DNA from: Halobacteriales archaeon QS_4_70_19
GTDB lineage: Archaea; Halobacteriota; Halobacteria; Halobacteriales; Haloarculaceae
DNA length: 64,000 nucleotides
Direction: 5' to 3'
NCBI GenBank assembly: GCA_003020985.1
Contig: PXRM01000022.1
Span: 166,274-230,273 of the forward strand
Shown here one piece after another: positions 36,785 through 45,784 of the stretch. The notes beneath the pieces were generated by a model that had not been told where the DNA came from, searched no databases, and worked only from the letters and a program-made list of their open reading frames with translations. The translations under genes were made by a program, and so were the position numbers. Numbering within the stretch: position 1 is the stretch's first letter; every line of letters starts with the position of its first letter.

Positions 36785-37189
36785 CTACCGCCACGCCTCG
36801 CGGAGGAAGACCAGCGCCGCGCCGAACATGGCGAGGTTCCCCCAGAAGGCCAGTCGCTCGCCCTCGCGCGACCCCTCGTCGGCGTTCCAGAAGTCGTGCA
36901 TCGTCGGCGTGACGACCGCGAGGAAGGCGGCGACGGCGCCGGTCGTGAGACGGGGAACGCGCCAGAGCGCGACGCCAAGGCCGCTCACCAGCATCATCCC
37001 GGAGGCGAACGGGGCCGCGAACTCCGGCATCGGGACGCCCGCGGACTCGGCGTACTCGATGGTGTCCTCCATGTCCCGGAAGTCCTCGGAGGCCTGCAGC
37101 GCCATGCCCAGGCCGAACAGTACCCGTCCCGGTCCCAGGGGCGCGCCCCGGTCGTCCGCCTCGTCGGCGGCCGCGTCGCTGTCGGTCAT
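36785..37189 (-). CDS. DoxX-family membrane protein
   Basis: A 134-residue protein with four helices. The starting helix contains GRVLFGLGMALQASEDF and is followed by YAESAGVPMPEFAAPFASG, a recognisable DoxX layout (loop between helices 1 and 2). DoxX-like proteins are tied to respiratory quinone pools or thiosulfate oxidation, but this short form is uncharacterised. ATG 37189 is chosen; the frame extends nine codons further upstream. It converges with the acyl-CoA ligase gene. Confidence 0.82.
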   Translation of the reverse strand: MTDSDAAADEADDRGAPLGPGRVLFGLGMALQASEDFRDMEDTIEYAESAGVPMPEFAAPFASGMMLVSGLGVALWRVPRLTTGAVAAFLAVVTPTMHDFWNADEGSREGERLAFWGNLAMFGAALVFLREAWR

Positions 37190-37287
37190 GAGCGTGGCCA
37201 CTCGCGGCGGTGACATAAATCGCCGGGCGCGTGGGCGCGGAAAAACGGGAACAGCGCAGCAGCAGGACCGGGAACCGCGTCGCGGCT

Positions 37288-38244
37288 CTACGCCTCTTCC
37301 TGGGCCTGGTTGATCCAGTCGCTGGCGCGCTCCTCGTTGACCTGCGCGATCTCGGAGACGTCCTCGATGCTCGTGCGCGCGAGCTGGCTCGCCGTGCGGA
37401 CGTCGGCCGCGGCCAGGCGGTCGGAGTAGGTCTGGCCGATGCCCTCGATGTCCTCGATGGCGGTGGCCTCCTGGTCGACGGCGTGGTCGATGACCTCGTC
37501 GGCACGCTCGTCGTCGACGCCGAGCGCGCTGGCCACGTCCTCGGTGGCCGCCTCGGTCAGGTCCGAGAGCGTCTCGATCTCCTCCTCGACGAACGACCCG
37601 ATGTCGCGGTCCTCGATGTCGTCGAACTCGCCGGTCAGCTCCGCGCGGAAGTCCTCGACGTCGGCCCGGGTCGCGTCCGGGCTCGTGCCGATGGCGTCCT
37701 CGAGGTCCAGGGTCTCGTCGGAGTCCGAGACGACCTCGTCGACCTCGTCCTCGACGTCGTCGGCCATGTCCTCGGTCTCGTCCTTCGCGGTGTCGACGGT
37801 GTCCTCGGCCGTCTCGCCGACCTCCTCGACCGTCTCCTCGGTGGTCTCGAGGGTCTCCTCGGCGGCGTTCTCGGCCTTGTCGATGGTCTCCTCGGTGGCC
37901 TGCTCCAGCTGCTCGGTGGTGCTCTCCTGCGCGTCGAAGCTGGCGCCGAGCACACCGAAGTAGCTGTCGGCCAGGTCCTCGGAGCCGTCGACGCCGCGCA
38001 CGGCGAGGTCCTGGACGTTGTCGAAGACGTCGTCCTGGGTCGACTCGATGTCGTCGAAGACGTCGTCGACGCGGTCGCGCGTGCGCTCCTCGTTGTCCGG
38101 GACGATACCGACGGCCGACTTCGTCCCCTGCCGGGTCAGTTCGAGACCCTGCCGGGCGAGACTGCGCTGGGTCTCGATCGTCTGGTTGATCATCGAACGC
38201 TCCACGCTGAACAGCGGACCGAGCGGGGATGGGGATTTGCTCAT
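37288..38244 (-). CDS. Acidic coiled protein with C-terminal helix-hairpin-helix domain
   Basis: A 318-residue protein, very rich in Glu, Asp and Thr. Residues about 55-180 show long heptad-like helices (TEQLEQATEETIDKAENAAE), like phasin or apolipoprotein-type repeats. The final 60 residues hold a HhH domain (IEGIGQTYSDRLAAADVRTA SQLART) of the DUF4332/nucleic-acid-binding type. A structural or granule-associated role is possible from the helices, and the HhH suggests DNA or protein contacts. No enzymatic residues. Monocistronic. Confidence 0.72.
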   Translation of the reverse strand: MSKSPSPLGPLFSVERSMINQTIETQRSLARQGLELTRQGTKSAVGIVPDNEERTRDRVDDVFDDIESTQDDVFDNVQDLAVRGVDGSEDLADSYFGVLGASFDAQESTTEQLEQATEETIDKAENAAEETLETTEETVEEVGETAEDTVDTAKDETEDMADDVEDEVDEVVSDSDETLDLEDAIGTSPDATRADVEDFRAELTGEFDDIEDRDIGSFVEEEIETLSDLTEAATEDVASALGVDDERADEVIDHAVDQEATAIEDIEGIGQTYSDRLAAADVRTASQLARTSIEDVSEIAQVNEERASDWINQAQEEA

Positions 38245-38382
38245 TGCAGTTCGACGGAGGAGCCGCAGGTCATTGAGTGGAAGACTGGCAGATGCAAGGC
38301 CCGACTCCGGGGGGTGTAAAGGGACCGTGTTTCCACGGTAGAGACGCCGACGAGAGTGGTATCGGGTGTCACGCCACCTCGG

Positions 38383-39111
38383 TCAGCGGTCGGTGCCGTT
38401 CCCGGGGGACCCCCCGTCCTCGCGTCCCCGGGCCAGCCCGACGACGAGGTAGACGAACGGGGTGTCGAGCACCGCGACGAGGAGCTTGACGAGGTACTGG
38501 CCGACCATGAGCGCGGCGACGGCGGCCAGCGGGAGGCCCAGGCCCGGATTGACGCCCAGCGCGGGGAGGACGGCGAACGCGACGCCGACGAAGAGGACCG
38601 TGTCGAGCGCCTGGCTCGTGGCGGTCGAGCCGACGTTGCGGAGCCACAGCGCCTCGCCGGCCGTGTAGTCGCGGAGCCGGTGGAAGACCACCACGTCCCA
38701 GTTCTGGCTCACCAGGTACGCGAGGAGGCTCCCGACGACGATGTTGAGGCTCGCACCCAGGGTCGTCGCGAACGTCTCCTGTGGGACGCCGCCGCCGTGC
38801 GGGGCGACGATGATCAGGCCGACGAGCGCGAGCAGCACGAAGTTCATCCCGAACGCGACGTTGACGAGGACCTGTGCCGGGCGCTTCCCGTACAGTTCGG
38901 CGTAGCAGTCCGACGCGAAGAACGTCAGCGGGTACGCCACCGACGCTCCCGGGAGGAGGATGCTCGCGCCGACGACCGGCAGCGATGCCGGGAGCGGGAC
39001 GGCGATGAGCTTCGCCGCGGTCACCTGCGCGGTGACCAGTGCCGTGACGAACAGCGCGGCCAGTGCGACCGCCCCCACCGGGAGCGAACGTCGGTATCCA
39101 CCATCAGGCAT
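38383..39111 (-). CDS. Queuosine-precursor-type transporter (YhhQ/VUT family)
   Basis: A 242-residue membrane protein with six or so helices. Family landmarks are AQVTAAKLIAVPLP near residue 28, FFASDCYAELYGK near residue 63 and the YLVSQNWDVVVFHRLR segment near residue 135. YhhQ/QPTR proteins import 7-deazaguanine precursors; in an archaeon these would feed archaeosine in tRNA. The first eight bases overlap the 3' end of the upstream gad-like gene (39104-39111), so the two share a transcript despite unrelated functions. Confidence 0.85.
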   Translation of the reverse strand: MPDGGYRRSLPVGAVALAALFVTALVTAQVTAAKLIAVPLPASLPVVGASILLPGASVAYPLTFFASDCYAELYGKRPAQVLVNVAFGMNFVLLALVGLIIVAPHGGGVPQETFATTLGASLNIVVGSLLAYLVSQNWDVVVFHRLRDYTAGEALWLRNVGSTATSQALDTVLFVGVAFAVLPALGVNPGLGLPLAAVAALMVGQYLVKLLVAVLDTPFVYLVVGLARGREDGGSPGNGTDR

Positions 39112-40339
39112 CGTCGAACAGCGTCTCGCCCGCCACCATATGCGCTTCGACCGCGTCGCGGTCGAGCGTCAGGCCCAGTCCGGGCCGCTCGGGAATCGTG
39201 ATGCGGCCGTCCTCGATGACCGGCTCCTCCACGAGGGCCGCCCACCAGTCGAGTTCGTAGCTGTGGTACTCCACGGCCAGCGCGTTCGGGATGGCCGCGG
39301 CGACGTGGGCGCTGGCCATCGTCCCGACGGGCGAGGCGACGTTGTGGAGCGCCAGCGGGACGTAGTGCTGGTGGGCCAGGTCGGCGATCTTCCGCGTCTC
39401 GCGCATCCCGCCCACCTTCGGCACGTCCGGCGCGACGATGTCGACCGCGCCCGCCTCCAGCAGGCGGCGGTGCTCGGAGAGCCGGTAGCGGTTCTCCCCG
39501 GCGGCGATGGGCGTCAGCGTGTCTCCGGTCACGGCCGCCTGGACCTGGAGGTTCTCCGGGGGGACCGGGTCCTCCAGCCACCAGACATCGTACTCCTCGA
39601 TGGCGGCCGCGAGCTGCTTCGCGGCGCTCGCCGAGTACGACCAGTGGCAGTCGAACGCCACGTCCGCGCGGTCGCGGACGCGCTCGGTGACCGCCTCGAC
39701 GACCGACGCCTTGTGCCGGATCTCGCCGGGGCGGAGGTGTCGGTTCGCGCGGTCCGTCTCGAGCCCCGACGGGACGTCGAGGTCGAACTTCAGGGCGTCG
39801 TAGCCGAGTTCCTCGACGACCCGCTCGGCCTCGTCGGCGCAGGCCGCCGGGTCCGCGCCCTGTTCGGTGTGGCAGTCGCAGTAGACCCGGACCTCGTCGC
39901 GGTACTTCCCGCCGAGGAGCTGGTAGGCGGGGACACCCAGCAGCTTCCCCGCGAGGTCGTGCAGCGCCAGCTCGACGCCGGAGATGGCCGTGACCGTGAC
40001 GCCCTCGACGCTCCCCTCGCCGGAGAGCCGCTGGACGAGGTGCTCGAACAGACGGTCGATGTCGAGCGGGTTCTCGCCGACGAGAAACGGCGTCATCCGG
40101 TCGATCAGTTCGGGGACGCCCGCCCCCCAGTAGGCTTCGCCCGTCCCCGCGACGCCCGCGTCCGTGTAGACGCGCACGAGCGTCCACGGGAAGTTGCCGT
40201 CGACCATCGTCGTCTGGACGTCGGTGATCTCGACGTCTCGCGGCCCCCGCGAGGCCGTCACGCCCATCGCCTCCCCCGAGAGGTCCCGGGCCGTGTACTC
40301 GGCGTTCGGGTCCCGGAGCGACCGGTAGTCCCTGCTCAT
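39104..40339 (-). CDS. gad: Gluconate/galactonate dehydratase, enolase superfamily
   Basis: A 411-residue mandelate racemase/muconate-lactonizing-type enzyme. It dehydrates gluconate to 2-keto-3-deoxygluconate, the second step of the semiphosphorylative Entner-Doudoroff route. Metal ligands are visible as VAFDCHWSY, WWLEDPVPPEN and IAAGENRY, and the catalytic His as LHNVASPVGT. The N-terminus MSRDYRSLRDPNAEYT matches haloarchaeal gluconate dehydratase, which favours this over xylonate or arabinoate paralogues. ATG 40339 follows an 18-bp operator at 40378-40395. Pathway partners (kdgA, gdh, kdgK, gapN, pyk) are close by. Confidence 0.88.
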   Translation of the reverse strand: MSRDYRSLRDPNAEYTARDLSGEAMGVTASRGPRDVEITDVQTTMVDGNFPWTLVRVYTDAGVAGTGEAYWGAGVPELIDRMTPFLVGENPLDIDRLFEHLVQRLSGEGSVEGVTVTAISGVELALHDLAGKLLGVPAYQLLGGKYRDEVRVYCDCHTEQGADPAACADEAERVVEELGYDALKFDLDVPSGLETDRANRHLRPGEIRHKASVVEAVTERVRDRADVAFDCHWSYSASAAKQLAAAIEEYDVWWLEDPVPPENLQVQAAVTGDTLTPIAAGENRYRLSEHRRLLEAGAVDIVAPDVPKVGGMRETRKIADLAHQHYVPLALHNVASPVGTMASAHVAAAIPNALAVEYHSYELDWWAALVEEPVIEDGRITIPERPGLGLTLDRDAVEAHMVAGETLFDDA

Positions 40340-40377
40340 GCGCGCCCCGTGGCCGTCGGCGCGTAAAGCGTTGATGA

Positions 40378-40395
40378 TTACTCGGGCGCGAGTAA
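40378..40395 (-). promoter_or_regulatory. Inverted repeat operator upstream of gad
   Basis: TTACTCGGGCGCGAGTAA: perfect seven-base arms, of 5-8-5 form TTACT-N8-AGTAA, ending 39 bp before the gad start and overlapping a TATA-like TATTTA on the minus strand. It fits the TrmB-type consensus recalled from Halobacterium (TACT-N7/8-GAGTA). Confidence 0.7.
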
Positions 40396-40453
40396 ATAGC
40401 GGAACTCCAGGGGCGGCGGGGCCGTCACCGGGGCCCGGGGCGTGTGACGCCGT

Positions 40454-41360
40454 TCAGAGGAGTCCGAGGTCGCCGAGGTCGTGCTCCAGGGCCGCGCGGT
40501 CGGCGTCGTCCATCGTCCGCAGCGGCTCGCGGAGCCCGCAAATCGAGGTCCCGCAGCGAGAGCGCCGTCTTCACGCCCGCCATGTACGGGCCGCGCTTCA
40601 GCGCCCTGCGGACGGCGTACACAGTCGACTGCAGCTCCCGCGCCTGCCCCTCGTTGCCGGTGTCGTAGGCCGCGTACAGGTCCGTGACGAGTTCGGGGAA
40701 GGCGTTGGCGACGGCGCTGACGAGGCCGGCACAGCCGAGGTCGAGCCCGGGGACCAGCAGCGAGTCCGACCCGGCGAGAAACGTCAGGTCCGGGTTCGCG
40801 TCGACGGCCTGCGCCAGCCACGGGACGTCCTTCGAGGAGTCCTTGATGCCGGCGACGCCGTCGAGCTCGGCGAGCCGACCCAGCGCGTCAAGCGACAGCG
40901 CGTTGCCGGTCCGGCTGGGGATGTGGTAGACGTAGGTCGGGACCGCGACCGCCTCGGCGACGGCGCGGTAGTGCGCGACCGCGGCGTCGTCGTCGAGCGG
41001 GTAGTAGTAGGGGGTGACAGCGACGACGCCGTCGGCGCCGACGTCGGCGGCGTGTTCGGCGTTCGCGACGGTCTCGCGGGTGCTCGGGCAGCCGACCCCG
41101 GCGATGACCGGGACGTCGACCGCCTCGACGACCGCCTCGACGACCCGGCGGCGCTCGTCGCCGGTGAGCATCGCGAACTCCCCATTGGTCCCCAGGGGGA
41201 AGACGGCACTCGCGCCGCGCTCGGCGACGAACTCGGCGTGGGCCGCGGTCGCCGCCAGGTCCACGGCGCCGCCGTCGTCGAACGCCGTCACCGTCGGCGG
41301 GACGACGCCGGTCAGGCCGAGCGGATCCGACGCACCCGGCTGTGGCGCTACTGATGGCAT
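40454..41360 (-). pseudogene. kdgA: 2-Keto-3-deoxygluconate aldolase (DapA family), frameshifted near the 3' end
   Basis: TIM-barrel class I aldolase that splits KDG or KDPG to pyruvate plus an aldehyde. Key residues are intact: VTPYYYPL, the Tyr in YVYHIPSRTG, and the Schiff-base Lys in VAGIKDSSKD. Near residue 273 the frame leaves homology after LRDLD. The true end, GLREPLRTMDD...DLGDLGLL with TGA at 40454, lies one frame over. Removing one base from the A3 run at 40540-40542 (T3 on the coding strand) gives a 301-residue enzyme. All active-site residues precede the break, so even the shifted product might fold. It lies just upstream of gad on the same strand. Confidence 0.88.
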
Positions 41361-41496
41361 ACGTCCACTCTCCGCCGAATACGCAAAACTATTGCGGACA
41401 TTCGGAGGAAGGTCATGCCCTATTATGATAATCTGGACAATAATAGATATATCCGCGTGTCCGGGTGGCCGGCATCGGTCCGGACCGGCGGCCGCC

Positions 41497-42756
41497 TCAC
41501 TCGAGGTCGGCGAGCCGGCGGAGCGCGTAGGCCATCCGCAGGAGTTCGGCGGCGTCGCCGCGGTCGAAGACGAGTTCGTCCGTCGCCAGCACGTGGTCCA
41601 GCACGTCCCGGGAGGCGTGGTCCGGCGCGGCGGCGATGCCGGCGTCGTGCTCGGCGGCCCACCGCATCACCCGGAGGTCGCTCTTCGAGTCGCCCATCAC
41701 CAGCGAGAACGGGTCGTCGATGCCCAGCACGTCGAGGGCGGCCTCGACGCCGACGACCTTGTTCAGCTCCAGCGAGCCGATCTCGGCGGCGTCGGCCTCG
41801 TAGTAGGCCACGTCGATGCGCTCGAGCAGCGCTGCGTACGACGACGGCACGTCCGCGGGCTCCGGGTCGGGCTGCTCGCCGGTCGCCTCCAGCACCCCCC
41901 GGATCTCGGGGTCCTGTTCGGCGTAGAACGCGCGCGCGTAGCCGTCGGCAACGGGACCGGCATCGCCCGTGTCGGTATCGACGACGGTGGCGACGCTCTC
42001 CTCCAGCAGGTCGAGCAGGTAGACGAGCCCCTCGTCGATGACCTCGTCGGCGCGCTCGCTGCCCGTCTCGAAGTTGGGTTTCAGCGTGACGTTGAACTCG
42101 TTCCCCTGGAGGTGACAGCCCCGCCGGACGGATTCGGACGCGTCCGGGAGGACGCGCGACCGGACCCGGCTGAACACGTCCCGGATCTCCTCGTCGAGCT
42201 CCTCGTACAGCAGCTGCTTCGTGTCGGCGCCGTGGCCCGGGGTGAACACGCCGGTCCCGGCCTCGTAGACGATGCTGACGGTTCCGGAGTGGACCGTCCG
42301 GTTGCCCAGCCCCTGGATGAGGAAGCCCTTGACGTTCTCCAGGGTCTGCCCGGTGCAGATGACGATGGGCATCCCCTCCTCGTGGAAGCGGGTGAGGAGG
42401 TGGAGCGTCTCGCGGGGGATCTCGTTGTCCGTGTTGCCCGCCGAGCGGAGCGTCTCGTCGACGTCGAGCACGAGGACGTTGACGCCGCGGTCGTACTTCG
42501 TGTAGAGGTTGAGCGCGGTGAACGCCTGTTCGCGGGTGGCCATCGCCGCGAGCGCGGCGAACGTCTCGCCGACCTGCGGGAGCTCCGCGCGGATCTCGTC
42601 ACGGCGCTCGTCCAGGTCCTCGCGGGCGTTCTGCCAGTGGTCGAGCGCCACCCGGCTGTCGACCGGCGGGAACAGGTCGACGAACTCCTGGTAGGCGCGC
42701 AGGGTCTCGGTGTCGTACTCCTCGTAGAGCCGGTACAGCTGGTCGTAGCGTTCCAT
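41497..42756 (-). CDS. HAD-superfamily hydrolase with N-terminal helical extension
   Basis: A 419-residue protein. About 95 N-terminal residues are helical (LYEEYDTETLRAYQEFVDLF). A HAD phosphatase core then follows: motif I VLDVDETLRSAG, motif II VICTGQTLENVKG and motif IV MGDSKSDLRVMRWA, with a cap region between. Placement between kdgA and gdh suggests a sugar-phosphate or sugar-acid phosphatase role, but this is only context. ATG 42756 is 93 bp from the divergent gdh start, so both may respond to the operator at 42800-42817. Confidence 0.82.
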   Translation of the reverse strand: MERYDQLYRLYEEYDTETLRAYQEFVDLFPPVDSRVALDHWQNAREDLDERRDEIRAELPQVGETFAALAAMATREQAFTALNLYTKYDRGVNVLVLDVDETLRSAGNTDNEIPRETLHLLTRFHEEGMPIVICTGQTLENVKGFLIQGLGNRTVHSGTVSIVYEAGTGVFTPGHGADTKQLLYEELDEEIRDVFSRVRSRVLPDASESVRRGCHLQGNEFNVTLKPNFETGSERADEVIDEGLVYLLDLLEESVATVVDTDTGDAGPVADGYARAFYAEQDPEIRGVLEATGEQPDPEPADVPSSYAALLERIDVAYYEADAAEIGSLELNKVVGVEAALDVLGIDDPFSLVMGDSKSDLRVMRWAAEHDAGIAAAPDHASRDVLDHVLATDELVFDRGDAAELLRMAYALRRLADLE

Positions 42757-42799
42757 GGTGTGGGGGTGCCGTTCCGGGCGTCGCCGAGTGGCGGTATAT

Positions 42800-42817
42800 T
42801 TACTCGACTTCCAGTAA
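42800..42817 (+). promoter_or_regulatory. Inverted repeat operator upstream of gdh
   Basis: TTACT-CGACTTCC-AGTAA, the same 5-8-5 geometry as at gad. It lies directly next to a TATATTTA box (42795-42802) and 32 bp before the gdh ATG. Because gdh and the HAD gene diverge here, the site could act on both. Confidence 0.7.
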
Positions 42818-42849
42818 GTCTTTTCCCCTGGCGCCGGGAAGGCCGCGGT

Positions 42850-43926
42850 ATGCACGCCATCGGTATCGAGCGAGGAAAAACTGGCCCCCGACTGCTGGAG
42901 CTCCCCCGACCGGAGCCCGCCCCGGGGGAGGCGCTGGTCCGGACGCTCCGGGTCGGCGTCGACGGCACGGACCACGAGGTCGTCGAGGGCGGCCACGGCG
43001 GGTTCCCGGCGGGCGAGGACCACCTCGTGCTGGGCCACGAAGCCGTGGGGGTGGTCGTGGAACCGAACGACACCGACCTCGCGGCGGGCGACGTGGTCGC
43101 GCCGACGGTGCGCCGGCCCCCGCCGGACGGGTCGAACACGTACTTCGAGCGCGGTGAGGCCGACATGGCGTCGCCCGAGGCGATCCTCGAACGTGGCATC
43201 GACGGCGCCCACGGGTTCATGAGCGAGTACTTCACCAGCCCCGAGGAGTACCTCGTGTCCGTCCCGGCGGAGCTGGCGGCGCTGGGCTTCCTGCTGGAGC
43301 CACTGAGCGTCTCCGAGAAGGCGCTGGAGCTGGCCGCGGCGGCCCGCTCGACCGTGACCTGGGGCCCGGACACCGCGCTCGTCCTCGGGAACGGCTCGCT
43401 GGGGCTGCTGACGGCCGCGATGCTCGCCGACGAGGCCACGGTCTACTGTCTCGGACGGACGGACCGCCCGCACGCCTCCATCGACCTGCTCGAGGCCCTC
43501 GGGGCGACGTACGTCGACAGCCGCGAGACGCCCGTCCCCGAGTTCGCGGCGGCCCACGAGCCCGTGGAGCTGGTCTACGAGGCGACCGGCCACGCGAAGC
43601 ACGCCTTCGAGTGCATCGACGCGCTCGCGCCGGGGGGCGTCGCGGCCCTGCTCGGGGTCCCCGGCGACTGGACGTTCGAGGTCAACGGCGGCCGGCTCCA
43701 CCGGGAGCTGGTGATGGGCAACAGGGCACTGGTCGGGAGTGTCAACTCCGGCCCCCGGCACTTCCGGGCGGCCGTCGACCGGCTCCGGACGCTGCCGGAC
43801 GGCTTCGTCGACGACTACGTCACCGACGTCGTCCCGTACGAGTCGTTCGAGCGGGCGTTCGCGGACGGTGACGGGGGAACGGTCATCAAGACGGCGGTAG
43901 AATTCGACACTCATGAAGAACGTTGA
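42850..43926 (+). CDS. gdh: Glucose 1-dehydrogenase, zinc-dependent MDR family
   Basis: A 358-residue enzyme that oxidises glucose to gluconolactone with NAD(P), opening the semiphosphorylative Entner-Doudoroff pathway. Metal ligands as in Haloferax GDH are visible: Asp in GVDGTDHEV, His in VLGHEAVGVV and Glu in LLEPLSVSEKA. The nucleotide-binding turn is VLGNGSLGLLTA near residue 180. ATG 42850 is preceded by the 5-8-5 operator and a TATA box. The last 14 bases overlap gfcR, implying co-transcription of enzyme and regulator. Confidence 0.92.
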   Translation: MHAIGIERGKTGPRLLELPRPEPAPGEALVRTLRVGVDGTDHEVVEGGHGGFPAGEDHLVLGHEAVGVVVEPNDTDLAAGDVVAPTVRRPPPDGSNTYFERGEADMASPEAILERGIDGAHGFMSEYFTSPEEYLVSVPAELAALGFLLEPLSVSEKALELAAAARSTVTWGPDTALVLGNGSLGLLTAAMLADEATVYCLGRTDRPHASIDLLEALGATYVDSRETPVPEFAAAHEPVELVYEATGHAKHAFECIDALAPGGVAALLGVPGDWTFEVNGGRLHRELVMGNRALVGSVNSGPRHFRAAVDRLRTLPDGFVDDYVTDVVPYESFERAFADGDGGTVIKTAVEFDTHEER

Positions 43927-44548
43927 CGACCTCATCGAGGGGGCCCGCGAGCTGTCCGAGCGCGGGTTCTCCAGGGGCAAGATCGCGGACGAACTGAACG
44001 TCTCCCGGGAGACGGCGAGCTGGCTCGTCGAGCGGGGGAACGCGACCACGGCGAACGAAACCACGGAGCCGACCGGCGGCCCCCACGACATCCACGTCGA
44101 CTGGAGCGCCGTCGGCCGGGACTCGGCCCGGCTGGCGTACGTCAGCCAGGCGATGGCGGACCTGCTGTCGAAGCAGGGGAAGGACGTCGACCTGACGGTC
44201 GGCATCGAGAAGGCGGGCGCCCCGCTGGCGACCGTCGTCGCGCGCGAACTCGACACGGACATCGCGGCCTACGCCCCCCGGAAACACCAGTGGGAGGAGG
44301 GTGACATCGAGGAGCTGCAGGGGAGCTTCTCGCGGAACTTCGCCGACATCCGCGACCGCGAGTGCTACGTCGTCGACGACACCATCACCAGCGGCACGAC
44401 GATGCGCGAGACCGTCGAGGCCATCATAGAGCGCGGCGGCGAGCCCGTGGCCTGCGTCGTCCTCGTCGACAAGAAGGGGGTCGAGGAGGTCGCGGGCGTG
44501 CCGGTGTACTCGCTCGTCCAGGCCATCCGTGTCGGGGACAGCGAGTAG
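43913..44548 (+). CDS. gfcR: GfcR, PRTase-like transcriptional regulator of glycolysis
   Basis: A 211-residue regulator. The N-terminal HTH (about residues 18-42: GKIADELNVSRETASWLVE) is joined to an orotate-phosphoribosyltransferase-like domain, whose PRPP loop CYVVDDTITSGTTMRE (about residue 150) is intact. In Haloferax, GfcR activates sugar-catabolic genes. It may sense a glycolytic intermediate through the PRTase pocket. It overlaps gdh by 14 bp and precedes trmB by 67 bp, so two regulators of central carbon flow are adjacent. Confidence 0.92.
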   Translation: MKNVDDLIEGARELSERGFSRGKIADELNVSRETASWLVERGNATTANETTEPTGGPHDIHVDWSAVGRDSARLAYVSQAMADLLSKQGKDVDLTVGIEKAGAPLATVVARELDTDIAAYAPRKHQWEEGDIEELQGSFSRNFADIRDRECYVVDDTITSGTTMRETVEAIIERGGEPVACVVLVDKKGVEEVAGVPVYSLVQAIRVGDSE

Positions 44549-44615
44549 ATGCGCCGACCTCCACACGTCGCCGCGATGAGTAGCCTCTTTAGCCGGCTCA
44601 CGCGACACCACGCAC

Positions 44616-45671
44616 ATGACCAGTGACGACCTCCGGCGTGGGCTCGAGGAGGTGGGCGCCCGGTTCGACTTCGGCGAGTACGAGACCGAGGCGTACCTCG
44701 CGGTCCTCGAACACGGCCAGTTGACCGCCTCGGAGATCGCCGAGAAGACCGACATCCCCCAGCCCCGGGTGTACGACACGGTCCGGAGCCTCTCGGAGAA
44801 CGGGCTGGTCGAACTCCGGGAGTCCCGGCCCATCCAGGTGCTGGCGGTCGACCCGGAGGAGGCGTTCGAGGACGTGCAGTCGACGCTGACGACGCTGGTG
44901 TCGTCGCTCTCCGAGCGGTACCGCGCCCCCGCCCGCGACGCCGAGGCCGTCTCGCTCATCACGTCCCGGCAGACCATCCTCCGCTACCTCGAGGAGGTCA
45001 TCTCCGGGGCGGAGTACGAGCTGGTGCTGTCGCTGACACCGGACCTGCTGAGCCGGTTCGAGGACGAGATCAAGGCCCGCCGGGACGCCGGCGTGAGCAT
45101 CGACCTGCTGCTGGCGCCCGCGTCGGAGGTGCCCGGGCCCGACGAGTACGACTACAGCCGCGTCGCGACGACCGCACGGGCGCGGCGCGGAATCACGACC
45201 CCCATCGTCGCCGTCGCCGACGGCACCTACTCCGTCTACACGACCCGGGAGGCGCTGGGGAGGGACGGGAACCGCTACGGGGTCATCTTCAACCGCTCGG
45301 AGCTGGGTTTTCTGGTCTCCGGGTTCCTCAACACGGTCGTCTGGACCTCGGCGACGACGCTCCTGGAGGGCGGCGAGGACCGGCCGTTCCCGCGCCGCTA
45401 CGCCAGCATCCGGCGGTGCGCCGAGGACCTCGAGGAGGGGGAGGGCGAGTTCCACGTCACCGTCCGGGGGCGCGACGTGGAGACGGGCGAGCGCCGGCTG
45501 ACCCGGGGGCGGGTCGTGGATGTCTCGCTCGGCCCCAACCGCGGGACGGCGGCTCTCACCGTCGAGACGGACGAGGGGCCCGTCGACGTGGGGGGGCAGG
45601 TCGCCGCCCTGGAGGACATCGAGGCGTACGAGCTCCTCGTCGGCCGGTCGAGCCCGCCCGAACTGGAGTGA
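44616..45671 (+). CDS. trmB: TrmB-family sugar-responsive regulator
   Basis: A 351-residue protein. The winged HTH (about residues 20-85: TASEIAEKTDIPQPRVYDTV) is followed by a phospholipase-D-like segment and a C-terminal sugar-binding beta domain (about 260-350). This is the architecture of Halobacterium TrmB, which controls gluconeogenesis versus sugar catabolism. The 5-8-5 inverted repeats found at gad, gdh and gapN fit its consensus and are its most likely targets. ATG 44616 is the only start close to the domain. It may be expressed with gdh-gfcR. Confidence 0.9.
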   Translation: MTSDDLRRGLEEVGARFDFGEYETEAYLAVLEHGQLTASEIAEKTDIPQPRVYDTVRSLSENGLVELRESRPIQVLAVDPEEAFEDVQSTLTTLVSSLSERYRAPARDAEAVSLITSRQTILRYLEEVISGAEYELVLSLTPDLLSRFEDEIKARRDAGVSIDLLLAPASEVPGPDEYDYSRVATTARARRGITTPIVAVADGTYSVYTTREALGRDGNRYGVIFNRSELGFLVSGFLNTVVWTSATTLLEGGEDRPFPRRYASIRRCAEDLEEGEGEFHVTVRGRDVETGERRLTRGRVVDVSLGPNRGTAALTVETDEGPVDVGGQVAALEDIEAYELLVGRSSPPELE

Positions 45672-45784
45672 CGGAAAGACGACTCGAATCCGAATAAATG
45701 ATTTCGACGGAGCTATGGGGCCGGTAGCCACAGCCGTGTGGTACGTCACTGCACGGACGGGGTGTCGAACGGGACATCCGCGAG

